Shown: one piece after another, positions 33,288 through 41,340 of the stretch | How the letters are laid out: each line of letters starts with the position of its first letter | How positions within the stretch are numbered: position 1 is the stretch's first letter | NCBI GenBank assembly: GCA_027489175.1 | Contig: JAIYAE010000019.1 | Location: forward strand, 248,001-312,000 | Length of the DNA stretch: 64,000 nucleotides | From: Rhodobacter sp. | Lineage (GTDB): Bacteria > Pseudomonadota > Alphaproteobacteria > Rhodobacterales > Rhodobacteraceae | Direction: 5' to 3' | The notes under the pieces: generated by a model | Databases searched by the model: none | Seen by the model: only the letters and a program-made list of their open reading frames with translations | What the model was told of the DNA's origin: nothing | Position numbers and translations under genes: made by a program

Positions 33288-34367
33288 TCAGCCCCTTACG
33301 TTCGCATCGGGCAGGATCGCGGCCCGCGCGGCATCAAAGGACATGAACATCTTTGCGCCCAAGGCCGGCACCGTGGCCGACCCGTCGTTGCGCAGTTCCG
33401 AGGTCAGCGTTGCGCCACTGTCGCTGGTGGCGTGGACGGTGATGAAATTGCCCTCGAAGGACACATCGCCCACCGTGACCGGGATCGCGTTTTCCGCGCC
33501 TGCGGTGGCGGAAAGAAGGGTGTGTTCCGGCCGGACATAAAGCTTGCCCGCCTTGCCCGTCACCTCGCCCAGCCGGGCGCGGAACTGGCCATGCGGGGTG
33601 GCAAAGCTGGCCATGCCGCTTGCGGCCTGCTGCACTTCGCCGGTGAAGATGTTGTTTTCACCGACAAAACTGGCAACGAAACCGTTGACCGGGTTGTTGT
33701 AGATCTCACGCGGGTCGGCGATCTGCTGGATCCGGCCTTGGCTCATGACGCCGACGCGGTCGGACATCGCCAAAGCCTCGCCCTGGTCATGGGTGATGTA
33801 GATGAACGTGACGCCGGTTCGCTTCTGGATGGCGCGAAGTTCGGCCCGCATGTGCTGGCGCAGCTTCAGGTCAAGCGCCGACAGGGGTTCGTCCAGCAGC
33901 ATGACCTGCGGTTCCACCGCCAAAGCACGGGCAATCGCCACGCGCTGCTTCTGGCCGCCCGAAAGCTGGCTGACCATCTTGTCCGCCGCCCCGGGCAGGT
34001 CGACGAGCTTCAGGAGTTCCTCGGCCTTCCTGCGGCGCGTGGCCTTGTCGACGCCGCGCACCTCAAGGCCAAAGCTGATGTTCTCCCAGATCGGCATCAG
34101 CGCGAACAGGGCAAGGTTCTGGAAGATCAGGGCCGTTGGCCGCTGGTTCGGGCGCTGGCCCTTCATGTCGTTGCCGCCGATGCGGATCGTGCCTTGCGTC
34201 GGCTCGATGAACCCCGAGACCATGCGCAGGATCGTCGTCTTGCCACAGCCCGAGGGGCCGAGGAACGAAAAGAACTCACCCGGTTTGATCGACACATTGG
34301 CATTGTCCACGGCTCGGAACGTTCCGAAGTCGCAGCACACGTTCTCCAGATCAATTCCCGCGCTCAT
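33288..34367 (-). CDS. Polyamine-type ABC transporter ATP-binding protein (PotA-like)
   Basis: The 359-aa ATPase has Walker A GPSGCGKTTILRM, the signature LSGGQKQRVAIARALA, Walker B VMLLDEPLSALDLKLR and the switch FIYITHDQGEALAMSD, then a C-terminal TOBE domain (FVGENNIFTGEV onward). DLKLRQHMRAELRAIQ is typical for the PotA branch. It lies 175 bp downstream of the binding-protein gene, with a TCACGCCG-type stem-loop in the gap that may reduce read-through. Confidence 0.92.
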   Translation of the reverse strand: MSAGIDLENVCCDFGTFRAVDNANVSIKPGEFFSFLGPSGCGKTTILRMVSGFIEPTQGTIRIGGNDMKGQRPNQRPTALIFQNLALFALMPIWENISFGLEVRGVDKATRRRKAEELLKLVDLPGAADKMVSQLSGGQKQRVAIARALAVEPQVMLLDEPLSALDLKLRQHMRAELRAIQKRTGVTFIYITHDQGEALAMSDRVGVMSQGRIQQIADPREIYNNPVNGFVASFVGENNIFTGEVQQAASGMASFATPHGQFRARLGEVTGKAGKLYVRPEHTLLSATAGAENAIPVTVGDVSFEGNFITVHATSDSGATLTSELRNDGSATVPALGAKMFMSFDAARAAILPDANVRG

Positions 34368-34542
34368 GGCCGTCGTCTTCCCCTGATGTCGTCTTTTTGC
34401 TGCAGGCTAGCAGGCAGCATTGCCCGTTCAATGGCTATCGCCAGATCAGTCCCGGGATTGGGTCCAAAGCGACAGGCCAGCGCGAAAATGAGGCACGCCG
34501 AGCCCCTTCGGACCCGGCGTGACCAATTGGCTAGTGTCGCAC

Positions 34543-35670
34543 TCAGGCGGCCTTGTACTTGTCGGCGTATTCGGCGCGCTTGGCCAGGAACTCGGCCGAC
34601 TGGTCGGGCCACCACCACAGCTTGGCAAGCGCCTCGTCGTTGAAGGTGCCGCTGTAGTAGGCGGCGACTTCCGGGTCGAGGAGGTCGGCCGCACCCTTGC
34701 CCACCGGGTTCGACGAGAAGGCCGAAGCCCAGCCCGCAGCACCCTCGGCAGTAGAGACGTATTTCACGAACTCATGCGCCTGGTCGACGTTGGCCGCGTT
34801 CTTCATCATGATGAAGCCCTGGTGCCAGGCAAAGGCACCTTCCACCGGAGCAAGATAGGCATAGCCGTCCTTGCGCAGGTTGAAGCCGGTCGAATCCCAG
34901 CACAGGCCGACCGTGGCGCCGTTGGCGGTGAAGCCGGCGTTGGCCTCGTTCTCGCCCGACCACCACTGCACGACGTTGCCCTTGGCTTCGATCGCCTTGG
35001 CCAGCGCAATGTCCCACAGCTCGGCCATTGCGGCCATGTCGGTGTAGCCGTCCATCCACGGACGCGGCAGCTGACCGGTCGCATCCAGCCAGCGGCCCAT
35101 CGCGGCCAGTGCCGAGTGCGGGCGCACAACGGCCGAGTTTTCGGCGTTGAACAGGTCACCCAGGCTGGGCGGAGTCGACAGCTTGGCATCGGCGCTGTTC
35201 ACCACCAGCGATTCGGTGCCCCAGACCGACGGCACGTATTTCAGCGCGCCACCGGGACGCGAACGCTCGCCCGCCGCACCGTCCGCCAGACCCGGCAGAT
35301 AGTTGTCCATCGCCAGCTTCGATTCGTCGAACGCGCCCAGAAGGCCGTTCGAATCCCAGGCCCCGACGCGGTCGATCGTCGGCTCGATGATGTCGATCCC
35401 GCCCGCTTCCAGCGCGACCTTGCCTTCGGCAAACATCGTGTCCTGGTCGGGCAGTTCCTTGAAGTTCACCTTGATGCCGGTCGCGGCTTCAAACGCCGGG
35501 AAAACCTTTTCCACCAGCGCAGGATAGCCGGCCCAGCCGACAAAGTTGATCTCGCCCGAAGAGGCGAGCGCCTTGGACGAGATGATCGCCGGGGCGGCAA
35601 GAAGGCCCGCACCCGCGGCAGAGCCTTGCAGGAACCGGCGGCGGTTGAAGGCAGAGGTTGATTTTTTCAC
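34543..35670 (-). CDS. Polyamine-type ABC transporter substrate-binding protein (PotD-like), Tat-exported
   Basis: The 375-aa binding protein begins MKKSTSAFNRRRFLQGSAAG, a twin-arginine signal (NRRRFLQ) followed by a hydrophobic stretch ending near SKALA. The mature part has FVGWAGYPALVEKVFPAFEAATGIKVNFKE and WDSNGLLGAFDESKL, as in PotD/PotF relatives. The start is GTG 35670, with GGGAG 7 nt upstream; the open frame reaching 35796 lacks a better start. It is first in the operon and divergent from the ThuA/ThuB-like pair across 454 bp. Confidence 0.88.
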   Translation of the reverse strand: MKKSTSAFNRRRFLQGSAAGAGLLAAPAIISSKALASSGEINFVGWAGYPALVEKVFPAFEAATGIKVNFKELPDQDTMFAEGKVALEAGGIDIIEPTIDRVGAWDSNGLLGAFDESKLAMDNYLPGLADGAAGERSRPGGALKYVPSVWGTESLVVNSADAKLSTPPSLGDLFNAENSAVVRPHSALAAMGRWLDATGQLPRPWMDGYTDMAAMAELWDIALAKAIEAKGNVVQWWSGENEANAGFTANGATVGLCWDSTGFNLRKDGYAYLAPVEGAFAWHQGFIMMKNAANVDQAHEFVKYVSTAEGAAGWASAFSSNPVGKGAADLLDPEVAAYYSGTFNDEALAKLWWWPDQSAEFLAKRAEYADKYKAA

Positions 35671-36124
35671 AAGTGGTCTCCCTGGTTTGATCAGATCAGA
35701 GGCTCGGGCTGTCCCCGGTTTTTCTGGTTGTGGTCGTCCATGTCCGGCACGCTTCCGTTCGCTAACTCTGACCGGTAACAGCCAGATGTCATCCACCGAA
35801 AGCGGTCCCCGGGCGCCAGTCTACTCTGGTTTCCACTGCCCCTGTCAACGTGCCTGTCACGTTCCGGCAAGAATGAAGGTAGCGGCCGGATTTATGCATG
35901 TTTTCCAGTCGCTTGCAGGATGAATCCCGATCTGTCCAGCCAAGCCCCGGGCGAAGCGATTCGCCCGACCGCCTGCCGTCCGCAACCCAAAGGCGATCCG
36001 CCCGCCATGCCCACATCTGCCAAGGCCCGCCGCCTACGCGCCTGCCCTTCAGGTTTCGCTTGCACCCCGCGCCAAGCGATTGCATCCCTGCACCCGAAAT
36101 GGCCTTCAGGAAGAAAGGGATTCC
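35671..36124. other. Divergent promoter region between the polyamine-type transporter and the ThuA-like gene
   Basis: No gene is visible in these 454 bp. At 35847-35863 AACGTG-CCTGT-CACGTT forms a 17-bp inverted repeat, overlapping a direct repeat of CTGTCA at 12-bp spacing (35842 and 35854). This is the best candidate operator. The 12-bp period does not match the 11-bp Pho box. A GGAAGAAAGGGA ribosome site precedes ATG 36125. Confidence 0.5.
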
Positions 36125-36910
36125 ATGACCATCCGTGTCACCGTCTGGGGCGAGAACGTCCATGAACAGAAGAACAAGGTCGTGGCCGAGGTCTATCCCA
36201 AAACCATGCACGGCACGATCGCCGAGGCGCTGAACCGCGAAGACGGCATCACTGCCACGACCGTCACCTTGCAAGACCCCGAACACGGGATGACCGCCGC
36301 GAAACTGGCCGAAACCGATGTCCTGATCTGGTGGGGCCATGCCGCGCATGGCGATGTCGCTGATGCCGTCGTCGAACGCGTCTGCAACGCCGTTTGGGGC
36401 GGCATGGGGGTGATCTTCCTGCATTCCGCCCATTTCGCCAAACCGTTCAAGCGCCTGATGGGCGCGCCCTGCAACCTCACCTGGCGTGAGGCGGGGGAAC
36501 GTGAGCGTCTCTGGGTCACCAGCCGCCAGCACCCCATCGCCCGCGGCATCCCCGATCATTTCGAGCTTGAGACCGAAGAAATGTATGGCGAACCCTTCGG
36601 CGTCCCCGAACCGCTGGAAACCGTCTTCATCAGCTGGTTCGCCGGGGGTGAGGTGTTCCGCTCGGGCCTGACCTACAAGCGCGGCGCGGGCAATATCTTC
36701 TACTTCCGCCCGGGGCATGAAACCTATCCCACCTATCACCAGCCGCTGGTGCAGCAGGTCATCGCCAATGCCGTCCGCTGGGCGCATAACCCCGAAGCGC
36801 GCATCCAGAACCCGAATGACGCGCCGAACACCCCGGTGACACAGGCGCTGGAGCCGATCACCGAACGCGGCCCCCGCCTGCACCATGATGGCGAGGAAGG
36901 ATACCGCTGA
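36125..36910 (+). CDS. ThuA domain-containing protein (trehalose/disaccharide utilisation family)
   Basis: The 261-aa protein has the class-I glutamine-amidotransferase-like ThuA fold. Visible are MTIRVTVWGENVHE, ADVLIWWGHAAHGDVAD-type (TDVLIWWGHAAHGDV) and GGGVIFLHSAHFAKPFK-type (GGMGVIFLHSAHF) motifs, and the final GNIFYFRPGHETYPTYHQPLVQQVIANAVRWA. ThuA with ThuB takes part in utilisation of trehalose and related disaccharides in rhizobia. The following Gfo/Idh gene overlaps the stop by one base (TGATG), matching the thuA-thuB arrangement. ATG 36125 is chosen over 36080 because of its ribosome site. Confidence 0.88.
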   Translation: MTIRVTVWGENVHEQKNKVVAEVYPKTMHGTIAEALNREDGITATTVTLQDPEHGMTAAKLAETDVLIWWGHAAHGDVADAVVERVCNAVWGGMGVIFLHSAHFAKPFKRLMGAPCNLTWREAGERERLWVTSRQHPIARGIPDHFELETEEMYGEPFGVPEPLETVFISWFAGGEVFRSGLTYKRGAGNIFYFRPGHETYPTYHQPLVQQVIANAVRWAHNPEARIQNPNDAPNTPVTQALEPITERGPRLHHDGEEGYR

Positions 36911-37971
36911 TGCAGCCCGTCCGTCTTCTGATCCTTGGCACCGGCGGCATGGCGAAGAACCATGCCGAAGCCTTTGCCGCCATTCCCGGCGTCAGCCTTG
37001 TGGCCGGGATCGACACCCGCGCCGAACCGCTGCAGGCCTTTCAGGCCGCCCACGGCATCCCGCATGGCTTTGCCTCGGTGGCGGACGCGCTGGCCTGGGG
37101 GCAGTTTGATGCCGTGACCAACGTCACGCCAGATGCGGCACACTATGCCACCACCCTGCCCTTCCTTGCGGCGGGCAAGCATGTCTTGTGCGAAAAGCCC
37201 CTGGCGACCAATGCTGCAGACGCGGAAGCCATGACCAGCGCCGCCGCAACCGCGGGCGTGGTGAACATGGTCAACCTCAGCTACCGCAACGTGCCGGCCT
37301 TGCAAAAGGCAGCACAGATGGTGCGGGACGGGGCCATCGGCACCATCCGGCATTTTGAGGCGTCCTATCTGCAAAGCTGGCTGACCCAGCCCGCCTGGGG
37401 CCATTGGGACCGTGAGGCGCAATGGCTGTGGCGGCTGTCCACGGCGCATGGCTCCAAGGGGGTGCTGGGCGATGTGGGGATACATATCCTCGACTTCGCC
37501 ACCTTCATCGCCGGGATGGACGCGGTCGAGGTGTCCTGCCTCCTCCAGACCTTCGACAAGGCCCCCGGCGGGCGGATCGGCGACTATGTGCTGGACGCCA
37601 ACGACAGCGCCACGCTGCAACTGCGGCTGGCCAATGGCGCGCTGGGCACGGTTGCCGCCACCCGCTTTGCCACCGGCCACCTCAATGACCTGCGCCTCAG
37701 GCTTTACGGCCAGACCGGCGGGCTTGAGGTCAGCTTTGAAAGCGCCACCAGCCGCCTGCGCGCCTGCCTGGGTGACAACATCACCGCAGGCCGCTGGGAA
37801 GACATCGATTGCCCAGCCGTGCCCACGATCTACCAGCGCTTCATCGCGGCCATCCGCAAGGAAGGCGTGGCCGACCCTGACTTCGCCCGCGGGGCCGCCC
37901 TCCAGCGCCTTCTCGACCGGGCCGAAGCTTCGGCGGCGGAGGCTGGTCGCCTGCTGCCGGTCGCACCTTAG
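36910..37971 (+). CDS. Gfo/Idh/MocA-family oxidoreductase (ThuB-like)
   Basis: The 353-aa NAD(P)-dependent dehydrogenase has an N-terminal Rossmann fold (RLLILGTGGMAKNHAEAFAAIPGVSLVAGID). The family motif GKHVLCEKPLATNAADAEAM contains the catalytic EKP Lys, and GVLGDVGIHILDFATFIAG contains the active-site Asp/His. It is translationally coupled to the ThuA-like gene. ThuB-type enzymes are thought to oxidise disaccharides at C3, so a sugar or glycoside substrate is likely. The divergent transporter could import it although it looks polyamine-like. Confidence 0.9.
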   Translation: MQPVRLLILGTGGMAKNHAEAFAAIPGVSLVAGIDTRAEPLQAFQAAHGIPHGFASVADALAWGQFDAVTNVTPDAAHYATTLPFLAAGKHVLCEKPLATNAADAEAMTSAAATAGVVNMVNLSYRNVPALQKAAQMVRDGAIGTIRHFEASYLQSWLTQPAWGHWDREAQWLWRLSTAHGSKGVLGDVGIHILDFATFIAGMDAVEVSCLLQTFDKAPGGRIGDYVLDANDSATLQLRLANGALGTVAATRFATGHLNDLRLRLYGQTGGLEVSFESATSRLRACLGDNITAGRWEDIDCPAVPTIYQRFIAAIRKEGVADPDFARGAALQRLLDRAEASAAEAGRLLPVAP

Positions 37972-38284
37972 GCTGCCAGCAGGACGGGGGGCAGGACGTC
38001 CCCGGGGTGAACCGCGTCCCGGGCTGATGACAATGGCCCGGCCCAGCCGCGCAGCGTCCCGTCATGGGGACGGGCCGGGCACGACCGGGCCACCCGCACC
38101 CGCCCCCGAAAAGCGCTGCCAGCGCGGGCTTCTGGTCGGGCAAAACCTTAAGACTTCCTGAATTTCGAATCCCAACCCATTGAAATCCTTCGCACGAAAA
38201 GATGTCCCCGCCCGGGACACTCTCCCCTTTTCCCGCAGCGCCGACCCGTCTATCCTCACGGCGATTGCAGGAAAGAGGTCCCCC
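37972..38284. other. Non-coding stretch before mtnP
   Basis: This 313-bp region is GC-rich with several short inverted repeats (for example CGTCCC-GTCATG-GGGACG around 38050-38070) that may end the ThuB transcript. It has no T-run terminator. The last 100 bp are less GC-rich and probably hold the mtnP promoter; AGGAAAGAGG is the ribosome site. I see no additional gene. Confidence 0.5.
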
Positions 38285-39151
38285 ATGCAGACCATGCTCG
38301 GCATCATCGGCGGATCGGGGGTCTACCAGATCGACGGGCTTGAGGGGGCGGCCTGGGTCAAGGTGCCCACCCCCTGGGGCAAGCCATCGGATGAAATTCT
38401 GGTCGGCCGCCTGCATGGCCTGCCGGTGGCCTTCCTGCCCCGCCACGGCCGCGGCCATGTCCATGACCCGGCCACAGTTCCCTACCGCGCCAACATCGAC
38501 GCGCTGAAGCGGATCGGCTGCACCGATCTGCTGGCCGTGTCGGCCGTCGGCTCCCTGCGTGAGGATTTCGCTCCGGGCGACTTCGTGATCGTCGACCAGT
38601 ATATCGACCGGACCAGCCAACGTCCGATGTCCTTCTTCGGGTCGGGCTGCGTGGCCCATGTCAGCCTGGCCGATCCTACCTGCCCCCGGCTTGGCGCCGC
38701 CGCAGCCGAAGCCGCGCGCCTGCAGGGGCTGACGGTCCATCGCGGGGCCACCTACCTGTCGATGGAAGGTCCGCAGTTTTCCACCCGCGCCGAAAGCCGG
38801 ATGTACCGGACCTGGGGCGCGGATGTGATCGGGATGACCGGCCTTTCCGAAGCCCGCCTCGCCCGCGAGGCCGAGCTGTGCTATGCCTCGGTCGCGATGG
38901 TCACAGACTATGACTGCTGGCACGATAGCCACGGCGCGGTCGACGTGGCGCAGGTGATCGCGGTCGTTCATGCCAATGCCGATGCCGCGCGGGGACTGGT
39001 TGCACATCTGCCGGGCCTGCTGGCGGCTGATCGCGCCCCTTGCCCGCACGGCTGTGACCGCGCGCTGCAAAACGCCATCATGACCGCCCCGGACAAGCGC
39101 GACCCCGCCCTGCTTGCCCGGCTGGACGCCGTCGCCGGGCGGGTGCTCTAG
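38285..39151 (+). CDS. mtnP: S-methyl-5'-thioadenosine phosphorylase
   Basis: MtnP cleaves methylthioadenosine, a by-product of polyamine and homoserine-lactone synthesis, to adenine and methylthioribose-1-phosphate. The N-terminal phosphate-binding GIIGGSGVYQI, FLPRHGRGHVHDP, YLSMEGPQFSTRAESRMYR and GMTGLSEARLAREAELCYASVAMVTDYDCWHD are diagnostic of the MTAP group. The start ATG 38285 follows GGAAAGAGG. At 288 aa it has normal length. The apt gene three genes on would salvage the adenine, so the group makes biochemical sense. Confidence 0.95.
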   Translation: MQTMLGIIGGSGVYQIDGLEGAAWVKVPTPWGKPSDEILVGRLHGLPVAFLPRHGRGHVHDPATVPYRANIDALKRIGCTDLLAVSAVGSLREDFAPGDFVIVDQYIDRTSQRPMSFFGSGCVAHVSLADPTCPRLGAAAAEAARLQGLTVHRGATYLSMEGPQFSTRAESRMYRTWGADVIGMTGLSEARLAREAELCYASVAMVTDYDCWHDSHGAVDVAQVIAVVHANADAARGLVAHLPGLLAADRAPCPHGCDRALQNAIMTAPDKRDPALLARLDAVAGRVL

Positions 39152-39161
39152 GGCCGCCGCG

Positions 39162-39836
39162 ATGAGGATCCGGGCCCTTGCCGCCATCCTGTGTCTGCTG
39201 TCCGGCCCACTGCTGGCCGAGGCCGCCGAGACCGACGGCGTCGCGGTCGCCACCCTGTTGCCGGATGCAGCGCTTTACCGGCTTGCCACCTGCGGCGCAC
39301 CCCCCGGCGGGGCCTGCCAGGGCAAGGTGCTGCGCTGGCAAAAGCCCCACCTGACGCTGCGGATTGATCCCGGCGGCGACCCACTGCCGCCCGGCTTTGT
39401 CGAACGGATCGAGGCGGCCCTTACCCGCGCGATCCGCGAGGTCAACAGTGTCGGCGCCGGAATAAGTCTGGCCCTTACCGACGCGCCTGAGGCGGACATC
39501 ACAATCCGGCCGACGACGCTGGCCGATGGCACGGTCCTGACCGCATCGCCCGGCTTTTCGGGGCGCGGGACGATGGGCGTGGGGTACATGACGGTTTGGT
39601 ATGACCGCTCGAACCGGATCGTTGAGGCGGTCATTCTGATTTCCACCTCGATCACCGATGTTGACCTGCCATCGGTCATGCTGGAAGAGGTGACACAATC
39701 GCTCGGCTTTCTCTACGATATCGAAGGCCCAGCGTATGAGGGGGTGTCGATCCTGTCGCAGAGCTCGAATGCAACCGTGCGGATCACCGGCCAGGACGCG
39801 ACCTTGCTGCGCCTGCACTATCCGGGCAGGGACTAG
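39162..39836 (+). CDS. DUF2927-type secreted protein, first tandem copy
   Basis: The 224-aa protein has a cleavable signal peptide (MRIRALAAILCLLSGPLLAEAAE). The mature part contains RWQKPHLTLRIDPGGDPLP, a central VGAGISLALTD, and the C-terminal LPSVMLEEVTQSLGFLYDIEGPAYEGVSILSQSSNATVRITGQDATLLRLHYP. These features fit the DUF2927 family, whose function is unknown. LEEVTQSLGFLYD followed by SIL resembles a metzincin helix (HEIGHALGLxH...SIM) in which the zinc-binding His residues are lost. It starts 10 bp after mtnP and a paralogue follows 3 bp later. Confidence 0.78.
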   Translation: MRIRALAAILCLLSGPLLAEAAETDGVAVATLLPDAALYRLATCGAPPGGACQGKVLRWQKPHLTLRIDPGGDPLPPGFVERIEAALTRAIREVNSVGAGISLALTDAPEADITIRPTTLADGTVLTASPGFSGRGTMGVGYMTVWYDRSNRIVEAVILISTSITDVDLPSVMLEEVTQSLGFLYDIEGPAYEGVSILSQSSNATVRITGQDATLLRLHYPGRD

Positions 39837-39839
39837 ACA

Positions 39840-40526
39840 ATGGTCAGACGTGCGGCCCACTTTGCCTTGGTCCTGGCAGCCACCCTGTATCTGGCCGCTG
39901 GCCATGTCCGCGCGCAGGAATATGTTATCGCCAAAGGAAAGCTTTCGGACGACGATTTCTACCGGCTTGTCGCCTGCGCGGCGCCTGCGGCTGGGGACTG
40001 CCAGAAGCCCTTTGTCCGATGGTCGCCGTCTGATGCCCGCGATCTAACGGTCAGCCTTGTGCAGGTCGATCCGGATTATCCGAAACGGGTCAGCGCAAGG
40101 GTCGTTGACCTGTTGGACGGGACCCTCTCTGAGTTGAACGGGTCTGGCGCGAACCTGCGCCTGCGCCGCGTGGCGCCAGATGTCACACCCGACATCAGCC
40201 TTCACCTTCTTGACCTGCCACGGAACAGCAAGATTTCAGGCACCGGCTTGCCCTGGTTCGATGGCAATCCCCTCTCCATGGCGCGAATGCAGTTGGGCTG
40301 GCGCAACGACGGATCGATCTTCATCTGCGCCGTTGCTTTCAGCCGCGATGTTTCGCCCAAAGCGGTGCAGCGGATCCTTCTTGAGGAAATCACCCAATGC
40401 CTGGGCCTCATGACCGACATTCGCGGTAGCTATTACGCAAGCCGCTCGATCTTTTCTGAAGACGGGATGCAGGCAACCACACTAAAGGGTCAGGACCTGA
40501 TGGCCCTGCGCCGACACTACCCGTAA
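39840..40526 (+). CDS. DUF2927-type secreted protein, second tandem copy
   Basis: The 228-aa protein has a signal peptide ([26 protein letters not shown]) and follows the same plan as its upstream neighbour. It has [25 protein letters not shown], a central [10 protein letters not shown], and [32 protein letters not shown] before [11 protein letters not shown]. Both copies end in (R/L)xHYP. The two copies are clearly diverged, so the duplication is not recent. It lies between mtnP and apt in the same transcription direction and is probably in one operon. Function unknown. Confidence 0.78.
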   Translation: MVRRAAHFALVLAATLYLAAGHVRAQEYVIAKGKLSDDDFYRLVACAAPAAGDCQKPFVRWSPSDARDLTVSLVQVDPDYPKRVSARVVDLLDGTLSELNGSGANLRLRRVAPDVTPDISLHLLDLPRNSKISGTGLPWFDGNPLSMARMQLGWRNDGSIFICAVAFSRDVSPKAVQRILLEEITQCLGLMTDIRGSYYASRSIFSEDGMQATTLKGQDLMALRRHYP

Positions 40527-40546
40527 TCCCAAGGGGCAAGCATGTG

Positions 40547-41080
40547 ATGCACAAGACCGTCAAGGACTATATCCGCACCATCGTGGACTTCCCGCATGAG
40601 GGGATCCTGTTTCGCGATGTGACCACCCTCTTTGCCGACCCGCGCGGGTTCCGGATGTGCGTGGACCAGCTTCTGGCGCCCTATGCCGGGATGCGGATCG
40701 ACAAAGTCGCGGGACTTGAGGCGCGGGGCTTCATCCTGGGCGGGGCGGTGGCGCATCAGCTCTCGACCGGGTTCGTGCCGATCCGCAAGAAGGGCAAGCT
40801 GCCGGGCCAGACGATCAGCCAGGCCTATACGCTGGAATACGGCGAGGCGGTGGTCGAGGTGCATGATGACGCGATGGCCCCGGGCGAAAAGATTCTGCTG
40901 GTCGATGATCTTCTGGCCACCGGCGGCACAGCCGAGGCGGGCATCCGCCTGATCGAGCGTCTGGGCGCCGAGGTGGTGGGCTGCGCCTTTGTCGTTGACC
41001 TGCCAGACCTTGGCGGGCGCAAGAAGCTGGAAGCGATGGGCATGGATGTGCATGCCTTGTGCGCATTCGAGGGGCTTTGA
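40547..41080 (+). CDS. apt: Adenine phosphoribosyltransferase
   Basis: Apt converts adenine and PRPP to AMP. Visible are the N-terminal [45 protein letters not shown] and the PRPP loop [18 protein letters not shown] near residues 122-138. The length of 177 aa is typical. A GTG at 40544 immediately precedes the chosen ATG and either could be used. In this operon it would recycle the adenine released by MtnP. Confidence 0.96.
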   Translation: MHKTVKDYIRTIVDFPHEGILFRDVTTLFADPRGFRMCVDQLLAPYAGMRIDKVAGLEARGFILGGAVAHQLSTGFVPIRKKGKLPGQTISQAYTLEYGEAVVEVHDDAMAPGEKILLVDDLLATGGTAEAGIRLIERLGAEVVGCAFVVDLPDLGGRKKLEAMGMDVHALCAFEGL

Positions 41081-41100
41081 CCCAAACGCCGGGTCGCGAC

Positions 41101-41169
41101 CGGAGTTTTCGAAAACTCCGGTCCGAAGCCTTTGAAGGCTTCGGTGCGATTTCTTCGAAGAAATCGCAC
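41101..41169. repeat. Palindrome-cluster element, copy B (three hairpins)
   Basis: Three palindromes follow one another: CGGAGTTTTC/GAAAACTCCG (41101-41120), CCGAAGCCTT-TG-AAGGCTTCGG (41123-41144) and GTGCGATTTCTTC/GAAGAAATCGCAC (41144-41169). The element starts 20 bp after the apt stop. The reverse complement of 54001-54069 has the same three hairpins in the same order, with paired base changes in each stem. Confidence 0.9.
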
Positions 41170-41229
41170 GGCGCGCGGCGGGACGTCGTTCTGTTAACCT
41201 TGCCGAAAGAGAATCACTCTAGACCAATG

Positions 41230-41327
41230 CTTGTCAGGCCTACCCAGCCTGGCCGCGCTGCTACCCACAGCGTGATCCACACACCCCCCAAAGCACCCCG
41301 TCGCAGGTCCTGCGGCGGGGTAACTTT
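41230..41327 (+). ncRNA. Candidate small RNA with twin CUACCCA loops
   Basis: Downstream of apt, two adjacent hairpins carry exactly the same 7-nt loop. They are CAGGC-CTACCCA-GCCTG (41235-41251) and CGCTG-CTACCCA-CAGCG (41256-41272). A third, longer hairpin at 41296-41320 with a T-run ends the unit. The plan of two equal-loop hairpins plus terminator recalls the cuckoo/CcsR-type small RNAs of alphaproteobacteria, although their CCUCC loops are not present here. A weak promoter (TTGCCG at 41200) may give a start near 41230; the RNA could instead be processed from the apt 3' UTR. Confidence 0.5.
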
Positions 41328-41328
41328 T
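41296..41328 (+). terminator. Intrinsic terminator
   Basis: CCCCGTCGCAG-GTC-CTGCGGCGGGG forms an 11-bp stem with one G-U pair, followed by TAACTTTTT. It is 215 bp after the apt stop, which favours an independent small transcript or a long 3' UTR. Confidence 0.85.
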
Positions 41329-41340
41329 TCCCGGTGGGCG

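Noticed and set aside
34494..34521. Stem-loop between the PotD- and PotA-like genes
   Set aside because: The 7-bp stem has a long loop and no clear T-run; it may reduce read-through but is too weak to list as a terminator.
32511..34643. 710-codon plus-strand open frame opposite the PotA/PotB-like genes
   Set aside because: It is a shadow of conserved transporter genes; the composition is typical of antisense frames in high-GC DNA.
35842..35860. Possible Pho box (CTGTCAA-N5-CTGTCAC)
   Set aside because: The repeat period is 12 bp, not the 11 bp of PhoB sites, and the sequence is better explained by the overlapping inverted repeat.
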